Assembly (NCBI GenBank): GCA_963748295.1
Contig: CAVVIH010000003.1
Span: 186,001-250,000, forward strand
DNA length: 64,000 nt
From: CAVVIH01 sp963748295
GTDB lineage: Bacteria > Acidobacteriota > Vicinamibacteria > Vicinamibacterales > 2-12-FULL-66-21
Direction of reading: 5' to 3'
Part shown: positions 54,196-64,000 of the stretch, one piece after another
How the letters are laid out: every line of letters begins with the position of its first letter
Numbering within the stretch: position 1 is the stretch's first letter
Translations under genes and position numbers: made by a program
The notes under the pieces: model-generated
Seen by the model: only the letters and a program-made list of their open reading frames with translations
Told to the model about the DNA's origin: nothing
Database searches by the model: none

Positions 54196-55407
54196 TTGCG
54201 GCGCCTTCGCGTTTACCGCGTCACCGCGGCGCTCGCGGCGGTCTTGTCAGTGCCCTGTGCCAGCGCGGCCGGGCAGCTGTCGGGCGCGGCCGAGATCCAG
54301 GGCGCGCTCTTTCCCCGTGAGCCGGCCGGCCGGGCCGCTGCCGACGCGGAGATCCGCGGCTGGTCGTCCGTTGCCTACGATCGTTCGCTGTTCAAGAATC
54401 TCGATTTCAACGGCGACCTGATCGTCTACGGATCGAATCTCCGCCGCGCGGTAATCGACGGGGAAGCGACGGTCACGTGGCGCGGGGCGGACGTCGCCGT
54501 GTCAGCCGGTCTGCTCCGTGAACGCTGGGAACGCTTCACCGACTCTCCTCTCGATCCCCTCGGCCCGGCCAACACGCCGTTTTCGCTGGTTCACCCCGAG
54601 CTTCGTCTGAGTCAACCGACGATCAAGGCGACGTTGTTCTTCGAGGGTGTCTCCGTTGACGCCTACGCGCTTGCAGGATGGCGCCGGCAGCCGCTTCCCG
54701 AGAGCGATCAACGCTTCGGCTTCGGCGTCGAGACCCGCGATGTCGCCGATCGGGGCAGCCTCGGCGATCAGGCAATCGCGGTTCGCGTCTCCGGCACCGA
54801 GCTCGCACTCGACTGGAGCGTGCACGTCTACGGCGGTTTGAACCGACGGCCGACGTTCGTGCCGCGGTTCACGCCGGACGCACGGCTCGGGTCGGTTGAT
54901 GCGGTCTACACCGACGTGCTGCAGTTCGGTGGCGAGCTCGAGACGACGCGCGCCGACTGGCGCTTCTTCGCGGAAGGGTTCGGGCGCCGCGGCGCGATCG
55001 ACGTGACCGGGCAGGACCGGACCTACGGCTACGTTGCCGCGGCGGCGGAATACCAGCGGCTCGGCGCCTTCGGCGGGCACTACAACTTCATTCCCCGCTT
55101 CGAGTTCATGGCCGATACCCGGGGAGATCGGGCCGATATTCCCTTCGCATCGGCGGCAAGAGCCGGCCTGCGGCTGGCGCAGACCGGGCGCCTCCCGCTG
55201 CAGCTCGAGACGGGGTATTCGTTCGACTGGGTCTTCCGCGGGCACGGCGTCATGGCGTCGCTCGAAAAAGCGCTGGCCGAATCGCCCACGTTGAACGTAG
55301 GCTTCCGGTTCACCGCGTTCCGCGCGGGATCGAAGCCGGGCGTGCTCGATATCTGGGAGGACGACCTCGAGCTGTATAGTTACGTGCGCATAGAACTGTC
55401 GCGGTGA
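54196..55407 (+). CDS. Predicted outer-membrane beta-barrel protein
   Basis: TTG start 3 bp past the previous stop and a signal peptide (VTAALAAVLSVPCASAAG). The mature 380 residues alternate amphipathic strands (DLIVYGSNLRRAVIDGEATV, SVDAYALAGWRR, TLNVGFRFTAFRAG) and end in IELSR, consistent with a porin-like barrel. No specific family is recognised. Its position before an RND/LolA gene suggests an outer-membrane exit or anchoring partner for the same lipid. Confidence 0.75.
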   Translation: MRRLRVYRVTAALAAVLSVPCASAAGQLSGAAEIQGALFPREPAGRAAADAEIRGWSSVAYDRSLFKNLDFNGDLIVYGSNLRRAVIDGEATVTWRGADVAVSAGLLRERWERFTDSPLDPLGPANTPFSLVHPELRLSQPTIKATLFFEGVSVDAYALAGWRRQPLPESDQRFGFGVETRDVADRGSLGDQAIAVRVSGTELALDWSVHVYGGLNRRPTFVPRFTPDARLGSVDAVYTDVLQFGGELETTRADWRFFAEGFGRRGAIDVTGQDRTYGYVAAAAEYQRLGAFGGHYNFIPRFEFMADTRGDRADIPFASAARAGLRLAQTGRLPLQLETGYSFDWVFRGHGVMASLEKALAESPTLNVGFRFTAFRAGSKPGVLDIWEDDLELYSYVRIELSR

Positions 55408-55410
55408 GCC

Positions 55411-58400
55411 ATGGGCACATATTTCCGCCGTGCGGCGCAGTGGTTGCCGCACGCGATCGTCGCGGTCGATCTCACGCTCGTTCTCATCCTCGCGATCTAC
55501 CTGTATCGCGGCGGCGCCATCGTCAACAACTCGATCGACATCTGGTTCGATCGCTCGGATCCGACCCTCCAGACCCTGAATCAGGAGCGTCAGCTCTTCG
55601 GTCTGGACACCTGGATGCTCGCGACCGTGTGGCTGCGCGACGATCGCATCGGCGACGCCGGCGACGTCTCGCGCGCGCTGACCGGAGAGCTGGAGCGCAT
55701 CGACGGCGTCAGCCGGGTCATTTCGCCGACCAGCCTCGAGGTGCTGCAGCGCGAGGAGCAGGGGCTGTTCTTCGGTCCGCTCGATGCCAAGGGACCTGCG
55801 CTTCGTGATGCGCTGCTGCGGCATCCGTTCGCGCGCGAGTTCCTCGTCTACTCGAAGGCGCCGGAAGCCTTTTCGCTGCTGATCAAGGAGCACACCGGCC
55901 CCTCGACGCCCGACACCGTGCGCCAGCGGCTCGTTTCCGAGGTGCGGCGCATCCTCGACACGCATCCATCGGTTGCCCAGTCGGCGGTCGCCGGCACCGC
56001 CGTCATCAACGCCGATCTCAACCGGCTGTCGTGGCGCGACTTCGTCGTGCTCATTCCCGGCACCGTCGTCGTCGCATCCCTGATGCTGCTGGCGATGCTG
56101 CGCTTCCGGTGGCGCACGACGCTCGCGATCCTGGCGCCGATCGGTCTGACGACGGCGACGCTCGTGGCGGCGATGCTGGTGAGCGGCCGGCCGTTCACGA
56201 TGGTGACCATCGCGCTGCCCGGTCTGACTTTTACCCTCGGCATCGCCTCCAGCCTTCATGTCACCAACTGGATCAGGAGCTGGCTTGCCGGAAAGGAGGG
56301 CAGCGCCGCCGACGTGGCGCGCGCGATCCGGCGCGAGCTGGCGCGCCCGATTCTCGTCTCGCACGTCACCACGGCGCTGGGGTTCGGGCTGCTCGCGGTG
56401 ATTCCGGTCACGCCGGTTCAGGAGATGGCACTCTTCGGGGCGGCCGGCGAGCTGCTGTCCGGCCTGCATATCATGTTCGTCCTGCCGTCGTGCATCTTCT
56501 GGCTGGGCGCAGCCGGCGAGCTGGCCGACAACCGCCCGCTCTTTGCCGGCGAACAGTGGGCGGCCGACACCGTCGCCGCGCTCGCGCGGTGGCTCACACG
56601 GCTGCGGCGCATCCGCTTCCGGCTGGTGGCGGCGACTGCCGTCGCCTGTCTGGTGATGGCGTTTCTGATCTCGAGGGTGAGCTACGACTCCACCTATCTG
56701 ACGATGATCCAGCCGAACGAGCGCCTGCGGATCGATTACGCGCGATTCGACGCCGCCGGCCTGCCGAGCGCGCAGCTCAGCGTGGTCATCCGGCGCAGCA
56801 ACAATGCGGGGATCGTCGACGCGGCGTTCAACACGGCGGTGCTCGAGGCCAGCGACGAGATCGAGGCGCTGCCCGAAGTCACCAAGGTCGTCGGGCCGGC
56901 GTCGATCTTTTCAGAAGTCGCACCGGCGCTGGCGGAAGGGAATTCCGTGGCACGGTTCGCGGCGGACGATGCCTCGGTGACCGACGCCTACATCTTCGCG
57001 CTCTCCGGCGGGAACACCGAGATCCCCAGCTACGTGCACGACGGGCTCGGCGCGTATCGCCTGGTCGTGTTTTTCCCGTATCTCGACAACTCGAAGCTCG
57101 AGCTCCTGAGCCAGCGCGAGATACCGTCGATCCTCGAGAAGCATTTCGCGAATGTCCCGGACGTGTCGGCAAAGGTATCGGGCGTGACGGTGCTGTGGGC
57201 CAACATGGACAACGTCATGTCGCGCGGCCAGGTGATCAGCGTGCTGGTCATGTCCGCGGTCTGCTTCACCATGTTCTTCCTGTCGCTGCGCCGATGGAGG
57301 CTCGCCGCCGCGGCGACGTTCGTCAACATCCTGCCGGTCGGGCTGGTCGCCGCGATCCTCGGGGCCACCGGCCGTCCGATCGACATGGCGACGGTCTTCA
57401 TCATGGGCATTTCACTGGGGATTGCCGTCGACGACACCAGCTTCTTCATTCACGAGTATCTCGATCGAAGCAGGCTGGGCGGCGACGCGCTGACAGCGGC
57501 GCTTCGCCACACCGGACCGTCGATGATCGCCACGTGCATCGTGATCGTGCTCGGGTTCACGGTACTGCTGGTGTCGGCGTTCACGCCGATGCGCACGTTC
57601 GGCGGCATGACGGCGGTCGGACTCGTGCTGGCGATGCTGTGCGACCTCTTCGTATCTCGTTTCTTCTGGTGGCGTTTACGGGGACGACGAATGGACTTCA
57701 CCATGCCGAAGACACTGTTGCTCGTGCTGATGCCGTGCGTGCTCATGGCCACCCAGGCTCCTCAGTCGGGGCGTGATGTCGCGCAGAAGTCGGAGGTGGC
57801 GCTGTCCGCGTACAAAACGCTCAAGGTCGCCGGCGAGATGACGCTCACGCGCGGCAGCGAATCGACCGGACAGCGGACCTTCGTGCTGGAGATGATCGAG
57901 AACCAGGCGGAGGACGCGAACGACCAGGCGCGGGTCACAATCAACGCCCCGACGGCGTTGAAGGACACGCAGCTGATCTCCTGGTCGAATAATGCCGGCG
58001 AGGACCAGCAATGGCTGATCACCCCTCGCACCAACCGGGTGCAGCGTATCGCCGACCGCGGCCGGCAGGCCGCGTTCGTGAGCAGCGACTTCTGGTACGA
58101 AGACATCCTGAAGTGGCAGGTGGACGACTACGAGTACCGGCCGTGTCAGCCAGGGACCGTGCCCCGCCGGCACGTGCACGATCGTGGAGGCGAAGCCACG
58201 GAACCGATACTCGAGCTATACGCTGCTGAAGATCTATTACGACGACACGTATCGGATCAGCCAGATCGACTATTTCGCAAGCAGCCCGGACAAGCCCCGC
58301 AAGACGCTGGTCCACACCGGGTATGTCAAGCAGGGCGCGGCCTGGCAGCCGTCGAAATCGGTGATGACCAATCACGAGACGGAGACGTCGACGCAAATCG

Positions 58401-58462
58401 TCTGGTCCGGCTATGAGTTGAACGTGCCGATTGACGAACGAGTCATGACGCCGCGGCGCTGA
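55411..58462 (+). CDS. MMPL-type RND transporter joined in frame to a LolA-like lipoprotein-sorting domain (one frameshift)
   Basis: Residues 1-755 form an RND/MMPL (HpnN-like) exporter: two six-helix halves each with a large periplasmic domain and the patterns GLTFTLGIASSLHVTNWIRS and FIMGISLGIAVDDTSFFIHE. Without a stop, a second signal-like helix (PKTLLLVLMPCVLMATQA) leads into a domain of about 235 residues of the outer-membrane lipoprotein-sorting type (LKVAGEMTLTRGSESTGQRT, DQQWLITPRTNRVQRIADRG, SQIDYF-type C-terminal half). These are usually two adjacent genes. The frame slips near 58160 in the second domain. Likely role: lipid movement from the inner to the outer membrane. Confidence 0.85.
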
Positions 58463-58468
58463 AGCCGG

Positions 58469-59338
58469 TCAGTTCTTGTCGCGCTTCATCACCAGCGCGA
58501 CGCTGGCGAGCACGAGCGCGCCGCCCAGCGCGACACGGCTGGAGAGCCGCTCGCCCAGCACGATGGCGCCGAGCAAGACCGCGAGCAGCGGCTCGAGCAC
58601 CGACGTCAGGAGCATTCGCGTCGGGCCGATCCGCGCCATCAGCCAGTAATTCAGCCAGAACGCCAGGAGCGATCCCGCCAGCGCGAGGTAGAGCACCGCG
58701 CCGATCGCCGTCGCGGTCCAGTGCGCCCGCAATGGATTGCCTTCGGTGACGATCGACAGCAGCAGCAGCGGCCCGACACCGGCAGCGATCTGTCCGGTCA
58801 TCAGGATGGTGCGGGGGAGATGCCGGCCGCGCGCCCGCACGAGGACGTAGGCCCATCCGACCAGGAAAGCCGATCCCGCCACGGCGAGGCAGGCGGTTGC
58901 GGAAGTTCCTCCCGAAAGCTGCAGCTCGTCGGCGAAGATGACGGCGACGCCGAGCAGGCCGAGCGCGAGGCCGACGCCGTTCGTCGCCGTGATTCGCTCG
59001 TCAGGCAGCAGCCATTGCGCGACGACCAGCGCGAACGCCGGCGTAATCGCCTGAAGCACTGCCATCAGTCCGGATGAAAGGTACTGGGCGCCCCAGTAGA
59101 GCAGCGCATAGTTGCCGGTGAACAGCATCGTGCCGGTGATCGCGATCAGCCGGCGATCGGCCGCGGTAAGCGGATGCCGCGTGCGGCGAACCAGCGCGAT
59201 CGGGAGAAGGACGACGAGCGCCAGGAGCAGACGGGTCGCGGCGAAGGCGAACGGCGGCACGTCGCTGACGCCGAGCTTGATGAACAGCCAGACGGTGCTC
59301 CAGATGACGCAGACGAGCAGCCACGCGAGCAGCGTCAC
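58469..59338 (-). CDS. EamA-family (DMT superfamily) transporter
   Basis: 289 residues with ten hydrophobic helices in two EamA repeats; hallmarks are WSTVWLFIKLGVSDVPPF near the start and SVLEPLLAVLLGAIVLGERL in the second repeat. EamA proteins export amino acids or other small metabolites; substrate unknown. It lies 6 bp downstream of the CocE-type gene on the same strand and converges with the RND/LolA gene, 6 bp away. Confidence 0.9.
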   Translation of the reverse strand: MTLLAWLLVCVIWSTVWLFIKLGVSDVPPFAFAATRLLLALVVLLPIALVRRTRHPLTAADRRLIAITGTMLFTGNYALLYWGAQYLSSGLMAVLQAITPAFALVVAQWLLPDERITATNGVGLALGLLGVAVIFADELQLSGGTSATACLAVAGSAFLVGWAYVLVRARGRHLPRTILMTGQIAAGVGPLLLLSIVTEGNPLRAHWTATAIGAVLYLALAGSLLAFWLNYWLMARIGPTRMLLTSVLEPLLAVLLGAIVLGERLSSRVALGGALVLASVALVMKRDKN

Positions 59339-59344
59339 GAGCAG

Positions 59345-61192
59345 CTAGTGCTTCACGACCGGCATGTCGACGTACGAGGCCCGCTCGCCAGACCGGTAGA
59401 TGCGCTGTGTCGCCGGTTGGAAGTCGGCAGCCGTCGCGAGGAAGATGTTGGGCACGAAGCGCTGCGGGTTCCGGTCGATGACCGGAAACCACGTGCTCTG
59501 CACTTGCACCATGATGCGGTGTCCCGCTTGAAAGGCGTGATCGTTGGCGGGAAACGGAATCGTGTACTCGACCACGGCGTTCGGGACGAGCGGTGCTGGG
59601 TGTTCGAACCCCTTGTTGTAACGGCCGCGCACGACGTCGCCGGCGATCATGAGCTGATAGCCGCTCATCGTTTCGTCAGCCGCGTACTTTTCCGGATAGA
59701 CGTCAATCAGCTTGACGATCCAGTCGCTGTCGGTGCCGCTGGTCGCCGCGAACAGATGTGCGGCAATCCGGCCGGAAACGACGACCGGTTCGGCGAGAGT
59801 ATCGCTGACATACGTGCGCACATCGGGCCGCCCGTGCACGAACCGCTGATCTTCGACCAGCCACGTCGGCCAGCCGCGTCCGAGCGTGATCGGCCGCGGC
59901 CGATAGGGCACCGGGCTCGCGGGGTCTGAAACGTAAGTATCGTACGCAGGTTCCTGCGCAGCCGGCGGCGGAGCGAACGCGAGCTTTCCGTCGGCGTGAA
60001 AATACAGACGCTGCGGCGCCACGTTCGTCGCCGGCGGCCAGGTATCGTGGCGCACCCATTCGTTGGCGCCGGTCCGGAAGGTCAGGGCTTCGCTCGCCGG
60101 CGGCGCACCCTGGCCTTTCAAGTAGTGCGCGAGAAACGCCGCCATCACGTTGCGCCGATAGTGAGTGGCCGTATCGCTGCCGAAGTCGACGCGGCCGAGC
60201 GATCGGCCCGTGCCGCGCGACCAGCCGCCGTGGTTCCACGGCCCGACGACGAGGAAGTTCTCGCGTGTTTTGTCGTGCTTCTCCAACAGCTCGTAAATCT
60301 TGATCGGGCCGTAGAAGTCCTCCTGATCCCACCAGCCGGCGACGTTGAGCGTAGGCACCGTGACCCGAGTCAGCCAGGGTGCGAACGCCTGGCGCTTCCA
60401 GAACTCGTCGTAATCCGGATGACGAACGAAGTCGTTCCAGGTCGGAATCGCTTCACGGAAATGCTTCCGGTTGACGTTCGACAGCGGCCCTAGCGCGAGA
60501 TACCAGTCGTAGGTGTCGTAGCGGTCGATCAGCGTCGCCGGGTTGGTGTCTTCCTTGGACGACTCCATCCTGTAGGCGTACTCGAGACCGTAGCTCAGAC
60601 GAAATGCGCCGTTGTGATGAAAATCGTCGCCAATCCACATGTCGGCGGGCGAAGCCTGCGGCACGATTGCCGAGAGCGCCGGATGCGGATCGAGCGCACC
60701 CATCACCGCCAGCCACGCCGGATAGCTCGTCCCCACCATTCCAACGCGCCCGTTGTGCCCCTCGACGTTCTTGAGCAGCCACTCGATCGTGTCGTAGGTG
60801 TCGGTGCTCTCGTCGATCGCCTTGGCACCATCGCCGCCCGAGGCCTTTGCCGGCCGGGGCTGCCGCAGCATGACGAAGCTGCCTTCCGACTTGAATCGGC
60901 CGCGGATGTCCTGCAGCACGATGATGTATCCGTCCGCGGGCAAATCCACCAGGGCCGACGCGACGATTTCGGCGGTGTTCTGTCCGACGCCGTACGGCGT
61001 TCGCTGAAAAACGATCGGCAGCGGCCCGGTGGCGCGGACCGGCTTGTAGATCTGTGTGTGAAGCCGAACACCGTCGCGCATCGGAATCATCTGCTCGGTG
61101 CGTGTGAGCGTCGCCGGGCTCTGGGCCTGCTGGCCGTAAGGAGCGACGACGGAGAGGACGCTGATGGCGATGAGTGCGAGTAATCGAGCCAT
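59345..61192 (-). CDS. Exported CocE/NonD-family acyl hydrolase (S15 peptidase fold)
   Basis: ATG at 61192 starts a signal peptide (LLALIAISVLSVVAPYGQQ). The alpha/beta hydrolase core has MIPMRDGVRLHTQIYKP, YIIVLQDIRGRFKSEG, nucleophile Ser in GMVGTSYPAWLAV, Asp region PTLNVAGWWDQED and His in GPWNHGGWS, followed by the C-terminal jelly-roll of X-Pro dipeptidyl peptidases and cocaine esterase. These hydrolyse acyl bonds of peptides or esters; substrate unknown. The frame is open upstream of the ATG, but that stretch encodes a fragment of another family (see glyoxalase remnant). Confidence 0.9.
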   Translation of the reverse strand: MARLLALIAISVLSVVAPYGQQAQSPATLTRTEQMIPMRDGVRLHTQIYKPVRATGPLPIVFQRTPYGVGQNTAEIVASALVDLPADGYIIVLQDIRGRFKSEGSFVMLRQPRPAKASGGDGAKAIDESTDTYDTIEWLLKNVEGHNGRVGMVGTSYPAWLAVMGALDPHPALSAIVPQASPADMWIGDDFHHNGAFRLSYGLEYAYRMESSKEDTNPATLIDRYDTYDWYLALGPLSNVNRKHFREAIPTWNDFVRHPDYDEFWKRQAFAPWLTRVTVPTLNVAGWWDQEDFYGPIKIYELLEKHDKTRENFLVVGPWNHGGWSRGTGRSLGRVDFGSDTATHYRRNVMAAFLAHYLKGQGAPPASEALTFRTGANEWVRHDTWPPATNVAPQRLYFHADGKLAFAPPPAAQEPAYDTYVSDPASPVPYRPRPITLGRGWPTWLVEDQRFVHGRPDVRTYVSDTLAEPVVVSGRIAAHLFAATSGTDSDWIVKLIDVYPEKYAADETMSGYQLMIAGDVVRGRYNKGFEHPAPLVPNAVVEYTIPFPANDHAFQAGHRIMVQVQSTWFPVIDRNPQRFVPNIFLATAADFQPATQRIYRSGERASYVDMPVVKH

Positions 61193-61199
61193 GAATAGG

Positions 61200-61287
61200 G
61201 GACCTCGCGGGCCGATGGTGTCGCGATAGAACGAGACCGATCGGCGCATGTCGCTGACGAACACGATCGCGTAATTCAGACGTATCG
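61200..61287 (-). pseudogene. Remnant of a glyoxalase/VOC-family gene
   Basis: In the frame that runs into the hydrolase gene, residues RLNYAIVFVSDMRRSVSFYR then DTIG match the first beta-alpha unit of VOC/glyoxalase-like proteins (NYAIVFVSDM.RSV.FYRD..G), after which the similarity stops. Only about 25 residues survive. It looks like the 5' end of a deleted gene left in the promoter region of the hydrolase. Confidence 0.5.
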
Positions 61288-61331
61288 AGGGTCCTCCGCG
61301 TGAGCGCTGCTGGCGCGGCGACCGTGTCAGC

Positions 61332-64000
61332 CTACTGCTGCGAGCCGCCGCCGGGCGCAGCGCGGCGGGCCGGCGCCGGCCTGGTCACGCGATGCGGCGG
61401 TTGCTGCGCGAGCAGCTTCATGGCCTCCTGCACCGCGCGCTCGAGCTGTGAATCGCGGCCGGCGATGACGTCGGCCGGCATGTTCTCCACCTCGATGTCC
61501 GGCGCCACGCCTTCGTTTTCCACTGCCCAGCGGCCCTGCAGGTCATAGAAGGCGAGCGACGGCGCCGTGATGCCGCCGCCGTCGATGGTCGCGGGAATCT
61601 GAAGCGTGCCGATCAAGGCGCCCCATGTGCGGGTGCCGACGAGTGGACCGACCTTCCGCAGCTTGAAGTAGTAAGGAAGAGCGTCGCCGCCGGAGCCGGC
61701 CGACTCGTTGATGATCATCACCTTCGGTCCGTAAAGGCCGGCCGCCGGAGAAGTCGACGGTTTGCCGTCACGCCGTGCGAAATAGCCCATCAACTGCCGA
61801 TCGAGCTCGTTGACCATGTAGTCGGCGACCATGCCACCCTGGTTGTAACGCTCGTCGATGATCGCGCCTTCCTTGTGCTGCTGCGCGAAATAGGACCGGT
61901 TGAACGCCGTATAGCCAGGGCCGCCCGTGTTGGGGAGCCAGACGTACGCCAGGCGTCCTCCCGAGAGCTTGTCGACGAGGCGGCGATTGCCTTCGATCCA
62001 GGCGCGCGTGCGCAGCGCATCCTCGCTGGCGATTGGCACCACCGTGATTACGCGCGAGCCTTCGGCCGATGGCGTGCTGTTGACCCGAATCAGCGTCTGC
62101 CGTCCCGCCGTGCCTTCGAACGCCTGATAGATGCTGACCGGCGCGACGACCGGCCGGCCGTTGACCTCGAGCACGTAGTCGCCCTCGCTGACCTGCACCC
62201 CGGGCGCGCTGAGCGGCGCCTGCAGCTCGGGATTCCAGTTTTCTCCCGTGAAGATGCGGCGGATCCGATAGCGCCCGTTCTCGACCGTGTAGTCCGCGCC
62301 GAGCATGCCGACAGACACGGGATCACCGCCGGGCTCGTCACCTGGCCCGGTCAGGTACGAGTGGCCGGCGGAAAGCTCACCGCCCACGGTGGCGATCAGG
62401 TAGCCGAGGTCGGCGCGATGCGCCACGAAGGGCAGCAGCGGGCTGTACTTGTCGTAGACCGCCTGCCAGTCGGCGCCGTGCATGGTCGAGTCGTAGAAGT
62501 CCTCGCGTTGAATCCGCCACGTCTCGCGGAAGATCTGCGCCCATTCGACGCGCGGATCGATCCAGGCGTCGAGCGCGGTGACGTCGATCGCGCCCTCGCC
62601 GACTTTCGCCGGACGCTCGGTTCCGACAATGCCCCAGCGGTTGCCGTCGGCGCGGTAGAGCAGCTTCTTGCCGTCGCCCGAGAGCGTGTACGAGCGGATG
62701 CTGCCTTCGAGAAATGGCGCGGCGCGGCGCTCGCGCAACACATAGCGATGCAGGACCAGCGGCGCGTTGGGGTTGCCCCGCGGCGTTTCGGTGTAGAAGA
62801 TCGTCCCGGCCGCGCTCGACGCGAGCGCGGAATAATCGCCCGCCGGCACAGAGAGCGACAGGATGCGCTGGTCGATGCCCTTGATATCGACGCGCACGGG
62901 CGCGGGCGCTGCCGGCGCCGCCGCAGCCGGCTTGGCCGCCGCGCCAGCCGGCGGAGCGTCGCTGCGCACCGGCTCGTCGCCGGTTTCAGGCAGGAACGGG
63001 GACGGCTCGCTCGCGCTCAACACGGTCAGATAGATGGCGCGCGTGGCCGGCCGATCGACCGAGCTCATCTCCAGCCAACCTGTCCGTGGACCGTAATTCG
63101 TGCTCGCGAGGAAGTAGAGGTACTTGCCGCCTGCATCGAACGCCGGCGCCGTCGCGTCCGAGAGGCCGTCGGTGACCTGATACGTACGCTTCTCCGCCAG
63201 CGAGTAGATGAAGATCGCGCGCAGGTGGCTGTCGAGGCTTTTCGAGTAGCGCGATCCATTGCGAGTCCGGCGACCAGGCCGCGTCGAAGCGGCGCCCGGG
63301 ATCATCGTAAGTGTCGGTATCGACGCGTGCCGGCGTCCCGCTCGCGACGTCGATCGCCCACAAGGCAAGGTGGTTGTCTTCGAGCAGCAGGTGCTTGCCA
63401 TCCGGCGCCCACGCGGGTGTCGAAAAGAACGCCCTCGACGGCAGCGCGATCGTTCGCGGCTTGGTGGCGCCGGTCTGCTCCGCGATCATCAGCTGATATT
63501 CGCCGCTCGCGTCCGACACCCAGGCGATCTCGCGGCCGTCCGGCGACCATACCGGGCTGCGATCGTGCGCGCCGGGGCTCTGCGTCAGGTTGCGCGGCTG
63601 GCCTTTCTCCGCCGGCACCGTGAAGATCTCGCCGCGTGCCTCGAATGCCGCGCGCACGCCGGTCGGCGACAGCACGGCGCTGCGGATCATGTCCGCGACT
63701 TTCTTGAACTGCGGCCGCGCCCATGGGAAGTCGCCGGCGACCTCGATCGCCAGCCGCCGCGCCTGCTTCGATCCGGGCTCGAACAGATGAATGTAGCCGG
63801 CCTGCTCGTAGACAATCGCGTCCGGTCCCGCGGAGGCGCTCATGATGTCGAAGTCGTCGTGACGGGTGAGGGCGGTCGCCTGCTTCGAGCCGGCCGAGTA
63901 GCTGAAGAGATTCGTCGTGCCGGCGCGATCGGACAGGAAATAGATCGTGTCGCCTATCCACATCGGCGCCGAGTCGTTGCTGTTGGTCCAGGGCAGCTTC
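61332..64000 (-). CDS. Tricorn-like S41 peptidase (N-terminus outside window; one frameshift)
   Basis: Large C-terminal part of a Tricorn-protease homologue. A TolB-like beta-propeller segment (IYFLSDRAGTTNLFSY, SPVWSPDGREIAWVSD, AWAPDGKHLLLEDN) is followed by a second propeller part, an Ala/Pro-rich linker, the C1 domain (WRIQREDFYDSTMHGADW), a PDZ domain (GVQVSEGDYVLEVNGRPV) and the C2 catalytic domain with the Ser in INESAGSGGDALPYYF. Such proteases trim peptides. The frame slips near 63245 inside the propeller. The sequence is still open at base 64000 (LPWTNSNDSAPMWIGD), so the start lies beyond. The C-terminus is a basic Pro/Ala tail. Confidence 0.9.

Noticed and set aside
1..64000. Prophage or transposase-bearing mobile element
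   Set aside because: No integrase, transposase, structural phage gene or tRNA attachment site was seen; mobility signs are limited to small repeats.

Overview
The window is a high-GC (roughly two-thirds G+C by eye) chromosomal segment that is most likely from an Acidobacteriota genome, plausibly the Vicinamibacteria. The taxonomic pointers are three MacB/FtsX-like permeases of the 'acidobacterial duplicated orphan permease' type, two of them directly behind a PadR regulator, and a DUF3738/TIGR03435-type domain, a family best known from Solibacter and relatives. No rRNA, tRNA, CRISPR array, phage or transposase gene was seen.

Layout. 1-5.4 kb: 3' part of a trehalose-synthase-like GH13 enzyme, convergent with ftsH, then a badly broken PQQ-type sugar dehydrogenase. 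5.5-11.2 kb (minus): an operon-like run of formylglycine-generating enzyme, PPK2 polyphosphate kinase, a PlpD-like patatin/beta-barrel protein and an MltF-like lytic transglycosylase. 11.8-15.6 kb (plus): a receiver-only regulator followed by five tightly packed genes for secreted or membrane proteins. 15.6-23.0 kb: two complete two-component systems plus a third MASE1 kinase, with a DosR-box-like palindrome in the divergent promoter region. 23.1-32.9 kb: secreted single-purpose enzymes (chalcone-isomerase-like protein, exported pyrophosphatase, a multicopper oxidase with its copper motifs in permuted order, serine hydrolase, alpha/beta hydrolases, lipoprotein, acetolactate-synthase-like enzyme), separated by several kinds of intergenic repeat. 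32.9-45.3 kb: PadR and permease units, an esterase, and an Ntn-hydrolase fused to a DUF3738-like domain. 45.3-48.3 kb: a large palindrome, TetR regulator divergent from a dihydrofolate-reductase-family gene, and a cytochrome P450. 48.4-58.5 kb: a six-gene lipid-type cluster, in order cNMP-binding/CoA-acylating aldehyde dehydrogenase fusion, class-III aminotransferase, cNMP-binding/patatin esterase, fatty-acid-hydroxylase-like protein, outer-membrane barrel, and RND transporter joined to a LolA-like domain. 58.5-64 kb (minus): EamA transporter, CocE-type hydrolase, and a Tricorn-like S41 protease cut by the window edge.

The most interesting unit is 48.4-58.5 kb. Acyl release (patatin), acyl-CoA reduction (aldehyde dehydrogenase), transamination, hydroxylation and RND/LolA-type export to the outer membrane form a coherent scheme for making and exporting an amino- or hydroxy-lipid, with two enzymes carrying intact-looking cyclic-nucleotide-binding modules. 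The product is inference only.

Data quality. About 25 single-base frameshifts interrupt genes whose protein sequence continues cleanly in the next frame, several at homopolymer runs (for example G6 near 21,318 and C4 near 47,353), while other very long genes are intact. This looks more like uncorrected long-read or low-coverage assembly error than decay. Coordinates for such genes are given as one reconstructed locus.
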